Part shown: piece after piece, positions 61,589 through 64,000 of the stretch
How the letters are laid out: each line of letters starts with the position of its first letter
Position numbering within the stretch: the stretch's first letter is position 1
Source of the DNA: Bauldia sp.
GTDB taxonomy: Bacteria; Pseudomonadota; Alphaproteobacteria; Rhizobiales; Kaistiaceae
Assembly: GCA_026126025.1 (NCBI GenBank)
Contig: JAHCJZ010000003.1
Span: forward strand, 62,001 to 126,000
Direction of reading: 5' to 3'
DNA length: 64,000 nt
Notes under the pieces: model-generated
Seen by the model: the letters and a program-made list of their open reading frames with translations, nothing else
Told to the model about the DNA's origin: nothing
The model's database searches: none
Position numbers and translations under genes: made by a program

Positions 61589-62869
61589 TCAGGTCTTCTT
61601 GCCGCGCAGCCGGGAGAGCACCGACGAGAGGGCGGGACGCTTGCTGCGCCGCGGCTCGGCCTTGCCCGACACGGACTGCGCGATCTTATGGAAATGCTCA
61701 GTGACCGCGCTTTTCGGGTCGACCTCGGCGATCACCTGGCCGTTGTTGGCCGCGGTGCCGAAGAGATGCGCCTCGAACGGAATGATCGCGGTGGGCTCCA
61801 TTTCGAGCGCCTTGGCGAATTCCTCGGCCTTGATCTCCGGCCGCTTCGGCATCCCGACCTTGTTGATGACGAGCTTCGGCGGCGAATCGTGCTGCCGCGC
61901 CTGGCGCAGCAGGTCGAGGAGGTTCTTGGCGTTGCGCAGATTGGCGAGGTCGGGCTCGACGGTGAGGACGATCTCGTCCGCGGCGATGAGCGTCCGGCGC
62001 ACCCAGCCGGTCCATAGATGCGGAAGGTCAAGGATCAGCGACGGCACGCTGTTGCGGGCGATGTCGATCACCGGCTCGAAGGTGGTCTCGCCGAGGTCGA
62101 GCGTGCGGTCGAGGGTCGCCGGCGCGGCGAGGAGGCTCAAATGATCGGTGCACCGGGCGAGCAGGCGGTCGAGGAAGATGTCGTCGAGCCGCTCGGGCGC
62201 GTGGATCGCCTCGGCGATGCCCTGCGCCGGGTCCTGGTTGAAGTCGAGGCCGGCGGTGCCGAAGGCGAGGTCGAGGTCGGCGAGGACGACGTCGTTCTCG
62301 AAATTGCGGGCGATGGCGAAGGCGACGCTGTGCGACACGGTCGACGAGCCGACGCCACCCTTGCCGCCGACGAAGGCGATGGTCCGCCCGAGCGGGTCCG
62401 CGGCGGGGTCGGTGTAGAGATCGACGATGGCGCGGATGATGTGGAGGACGCCGACCGGGTTGACGAGATACTCGCTGACGCCGCGGCGGCTGAGCTCGCG
62501 ATAGAGCTCCACGTCGTTGGTCTGGCCGACCACGACCACCTTCGATCCGACGTCGCAGACCGCGGCGAGGCGCTCGAGCTCGCCGAGGAGCTTTTCGCCG
62601 GAATGGCGGCTTTCGACCAGGATGAGGTTCGGTGTCGGCGCGGCCGAATAGAACTCGGTGGCGGCGGCGATGCCGCCCATATGCACCTTGACATGGGCGC
62701 GCGCCATCCGCCGGTCGGCGGCGGCGGCTTCCATCGTCTCGGCGAGCTCATGGCCTTCGCAGAAGGCCTGGATCGAGATCCGCGGCACCGGCCGGATCGT
62801 GGCGCTGTCCGGGGCGGGGACGGCCTCCTCGACCGGAGCCGGCACGCTGTCGAAGGCGAGGCTGCTCAT
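61589..62869 (-). CDS. cpaE: Tad pilus localisation protein CpaE/TadZ
   Basis: 426 residues. N-terminal receiver-like pseudo-REC domain, then a ParA/MinD-type ATPase with deviant Walker A FVGGKGGVGSSTVSHS. LADLDLAFGTAGLDFNQDPAQG marks the TadZ family. Places pilus machinery at the cell pole. ATG 62869 shares one base with the cpaD stop; a GTG one codon earlier is possible. Confidence 0.94.
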   Translation of the reverse strand: MSSLAFDSVPAPVEEAVPAPDSATIRPVPRISIQAFCEGHELAETMEAAAADRRMARAHVKVHMGGIAAATEFYSAAPTPNLILVESRHSGEKLLGELERLAAVCDVGSKVVVVGQTNDVELYRELSRRGVSEYLVNPVGVLHIIRAIVDLYTDPAADPLGRTIAFVGGKGGVGSSTVSHSVAFAIARNFENDVVLADLDLAFGTAGLDFNQDPAQGIAEAIHAPERLDDIFLDRLLARCTDHLSLLAAPATLDRTLDLGETTFEPVIDIARNSVPSLILDLPHLWTGWVRRTLIAADEIVLTVEPDLANLRNAKNLLDLLRQARQHDSPPKLVINKVGMPKRPEIKAEEFAKALEMEPTAIIPFEAHLFGTAANNGQVIAEVDPKSAVTEHFHKIAQSVSGKAEPRRSKRPALSSVLSRLRGKKT

Positions 62870-63600
62870 CACAGCTCTCCGAGCGCGAACGGGAAGTCGT
62901 CATAGGCAGTCCCGGTGTCCGCGCCGGACTCGTAGGCGCCGAGCACGCCGGTGCGGCGCGCCGCGCTCGGCGGCGTCATCACCCGCGGATAGAGGAGGTC
63001 GAGCGGGTTCGAGACCATGGCGGCGAGGTTCTGCTGCGTGGCGCAGCCGAAATTGGCGTAGTTGCGGTTGTCGTTGTCGTCGGAAAGATCGTCCGGCCAC
63101 GGACCACAGGGCGCGGTCTCAGCGCTGATCCGCACATAGGCGAGCCGGATCGGCGCCTGCGCCTCGCCGGGATGGGCGGGGTAGGCGCGGAAGCTGATCG
63201 CCGAGGACGGAATGCCGGCGCCGAGGAAGATCGATTCGATCTGCAGCGCGATGGAGCTGGCGTTGTGCGTGTTGGCCGCGCCGCTCGGGAGGACGATGGC
63301 GATCTCGGGCGAGCGGGCGTTCAGGAAGGAAGCGGCGAATGCGAGGATGTTTTCGTCCATGCCTCTCGCGAGATAAGGCGTTTCGCGCCCTACCGGCACA
63401 TCCATCGTCGCCAGCGTTTCGGAGATGGTTATCGGATGGTTAACCCGGTAGTCGTCGGGCACGGCGCCGACCATCACCCGCTGCGTGCCGGCCGAGCTGC
63501 AGGCCGCGAGGCTGACGCCGATCAGGCCGATCGCGAGGGCCATCGGCAACCGGCGAAGGGGCAAGCCTCCGGACCGCCGCATCGTTGCCAACTCAATCAT
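62869..63600 (-). CDS. cpaD: Pilus assembly lipoprotein CpaD
   Basis: 243 residues. Lipobox LIGVSLAACSS near residue 34; RVNHPITISETLATMDVPVGR and NFGCATQQNLAAMVSNPLDLLYPRVMTPPSAARR are family signatures of CpaD. Outer-membrane lipoprotein that stabilises the secretin. GGAG 8 bases before 63600 supports this start. Coupled with cpaE by a one-base overlap. Confidence 0.94.
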   Translation of the reverse strand: MIELATMRRSGGLPLRRLPMALAIGLIGVSLAACSSAGTQRVMVGAVPDDYRVNHPITISETLATMDVPVGRETPYLARGMDENILAFAASFLNARSPEIAIVLPSGAANTHNASSIALQIESIFLGAGIPSSAISFRAYPAHPGEAQAPIRLAYVRISAETAPCGPWPDDLSDDNDNRNYANFGCATQQNLAAMVSNPLDLLYPRVMTPPSAARRTGVLGAYESGADTGTAYDDFPFALGEL

Positions 63601-63627
63601 CGTTCAACTCCACCTCTCGCGGCCGGC

Positions 63628-64000
63628 TCATTCGAAGATGAAGCCGACATTGCCTTCGTAGGATCCGCGCAGCACACCCTCGTCGAGGACGCCGTACTGG
63701 CGGTTCAGCTGGCCGAGGAATATCTGGGCGCCGTCGCTCGGCGGCGCGAAGCCGTCGTCGGGCCGCGCGAGCTCGGAGCGGGCGACCGGCTGCACCAGAT
63801 AGGGCGTGACGATGATCACCAGCTCGGTCTCGCGGCGCTGGAAGTCGCGGCTGCCGAAAAGGGCGCCGAGAACCGGCACGTCGCGGACGCCGGGGAGGCC
63901 CTGGACGACCTGCTGCACATTGTCCTGGATGAGGCCGCCGAGCACCATCGAACCGCCCGAGGGCAGCTCCAGCGTGGTCGAGGCGCGGCGGACGGCGAGC
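63628..64000 (-). CDS. cpaC: Type II/IV secretin family protein CpaC/RcpA, 5' part beyond right edge
   Basis: The last 123 codons of the secretin are visible: LAVRRASTTLELPSGGSMVLGGLIQDN, GLPGVRDVPVLGALFGSRDFQRRETELVIIVTPYLVQPV, the core amphipathic secretin C-terminal domain (SDFQ...ELVIIVTP is diagnostic). Forms the outer-membrane pore for the Tad pilus. The N-terminus lies outside. 27 bases before cpaD. Confidence 0.93.
   Translation of the reverse strand, partial: LAVRRASTTLELPSGGSMVLGGLIQDNVQQVVQGLPGVRDVPVLGALFGSRDFQRRETELVIIVTPYLVQPVARSELARPDDGFAPPSDGAQIFLGQLNRQYGVLDEGVLRGSYEGNVGFIFE

Overview
The window is chromosomal DNA of very high GC content from an alphaproteobacterium, most likely a member of the Hyphomicrobiales (Rhizobiales). 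The evidence is gene order and gene type: the cluster murA-DUF2948-hisD-UPF0262-phosphatase-infA-maf-yacG, a glycine-route 5-aminolevulinate synthase (hemA), the cysG-DUF2849-cysI-cysH-DUF934 sulfate-assimilation operon, ffs-dnaX-ybaB-recR, rmuC facing def/fmt, and a cpa-type Tad pilus locus. Genus cannot be fixed from the sequence alone. No insertion sequence, prophage, CRISPR array or plasmid function was seen.

Layout. 1-5.3 kb: MFS exporter (cut by the left edge), an AAC(3)-family acetyltransferase translationally coupled to an ATP-dependent DNA ligase that carries an in-frame palindromic insert, and the GTPase EngB. 5.3-11.1 kb: leftward housekeeping cluster from murA to yacG. 11.2-12.3 kb: tRNA-Thr and small stress-type proteins. 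12.3-16.4 kb: two tandem, near-identical periplasmic PQQ dehydrogenases with the Asp-Tyr-Asp signature of lanthanide-dependent enzymes and a shared candidate operator. 16.4-21.4 kb: DUF1801, DUF72, hemA, an outer-membrane barrel, mscL, UPF0047. 21.4-24.7 kb: ligase-associated DEXH helicase and PdeM nuclease. 25-30.4 kb: MarR-type regulator, a membrane-anchored cytochrome with four c-type domains in one chain, prephenate dehydratase, a fatty-acyl-type AMP ligase. 30.5-34.5 kb: SRP RNA, dnaX, ybaB, a membrane protein, recR, DUF924. 34.6-38.1 kb: rmuC, then def-[FitAB-type toxin-antitoxin]-fmt. 38.1-48.5 kb: UspA, NhaA, a small secreted protein, PBP1C and a PAN-domain alpha-2-macroglobulin. 48.9-53.6 kb: sulfate assimilation. 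53.8-55.6 kb: three small secreted cysteine proteins, two of them paralogues with six matched cysteines. 55.6-57 kb: M17 aminopeptidase. 57-64 kb: Tad pilus assembly genes, running off the right edge.

Recurring themes. At least six long inverted-repeat (REP/REPIN-like) elements of several families are scattered through the window; the three copies of one family all lie between convergent genes, one element lies inside the DNA ligase reading frame and one splits the murA-yacG cluster. Several convergent gene pairs end at strong hairpins that could terminate both strands. The points most worth following are the tetra-domain cytochrome, the lanthanide-type dehydrogenase pair with its shared operator, the toxin-antitoxin pair lodged between the two N-formyl-methionine genes, the split ligase-associated repair set with its repeat-invaded ligase, and the six-cysteine secreted paralogues.
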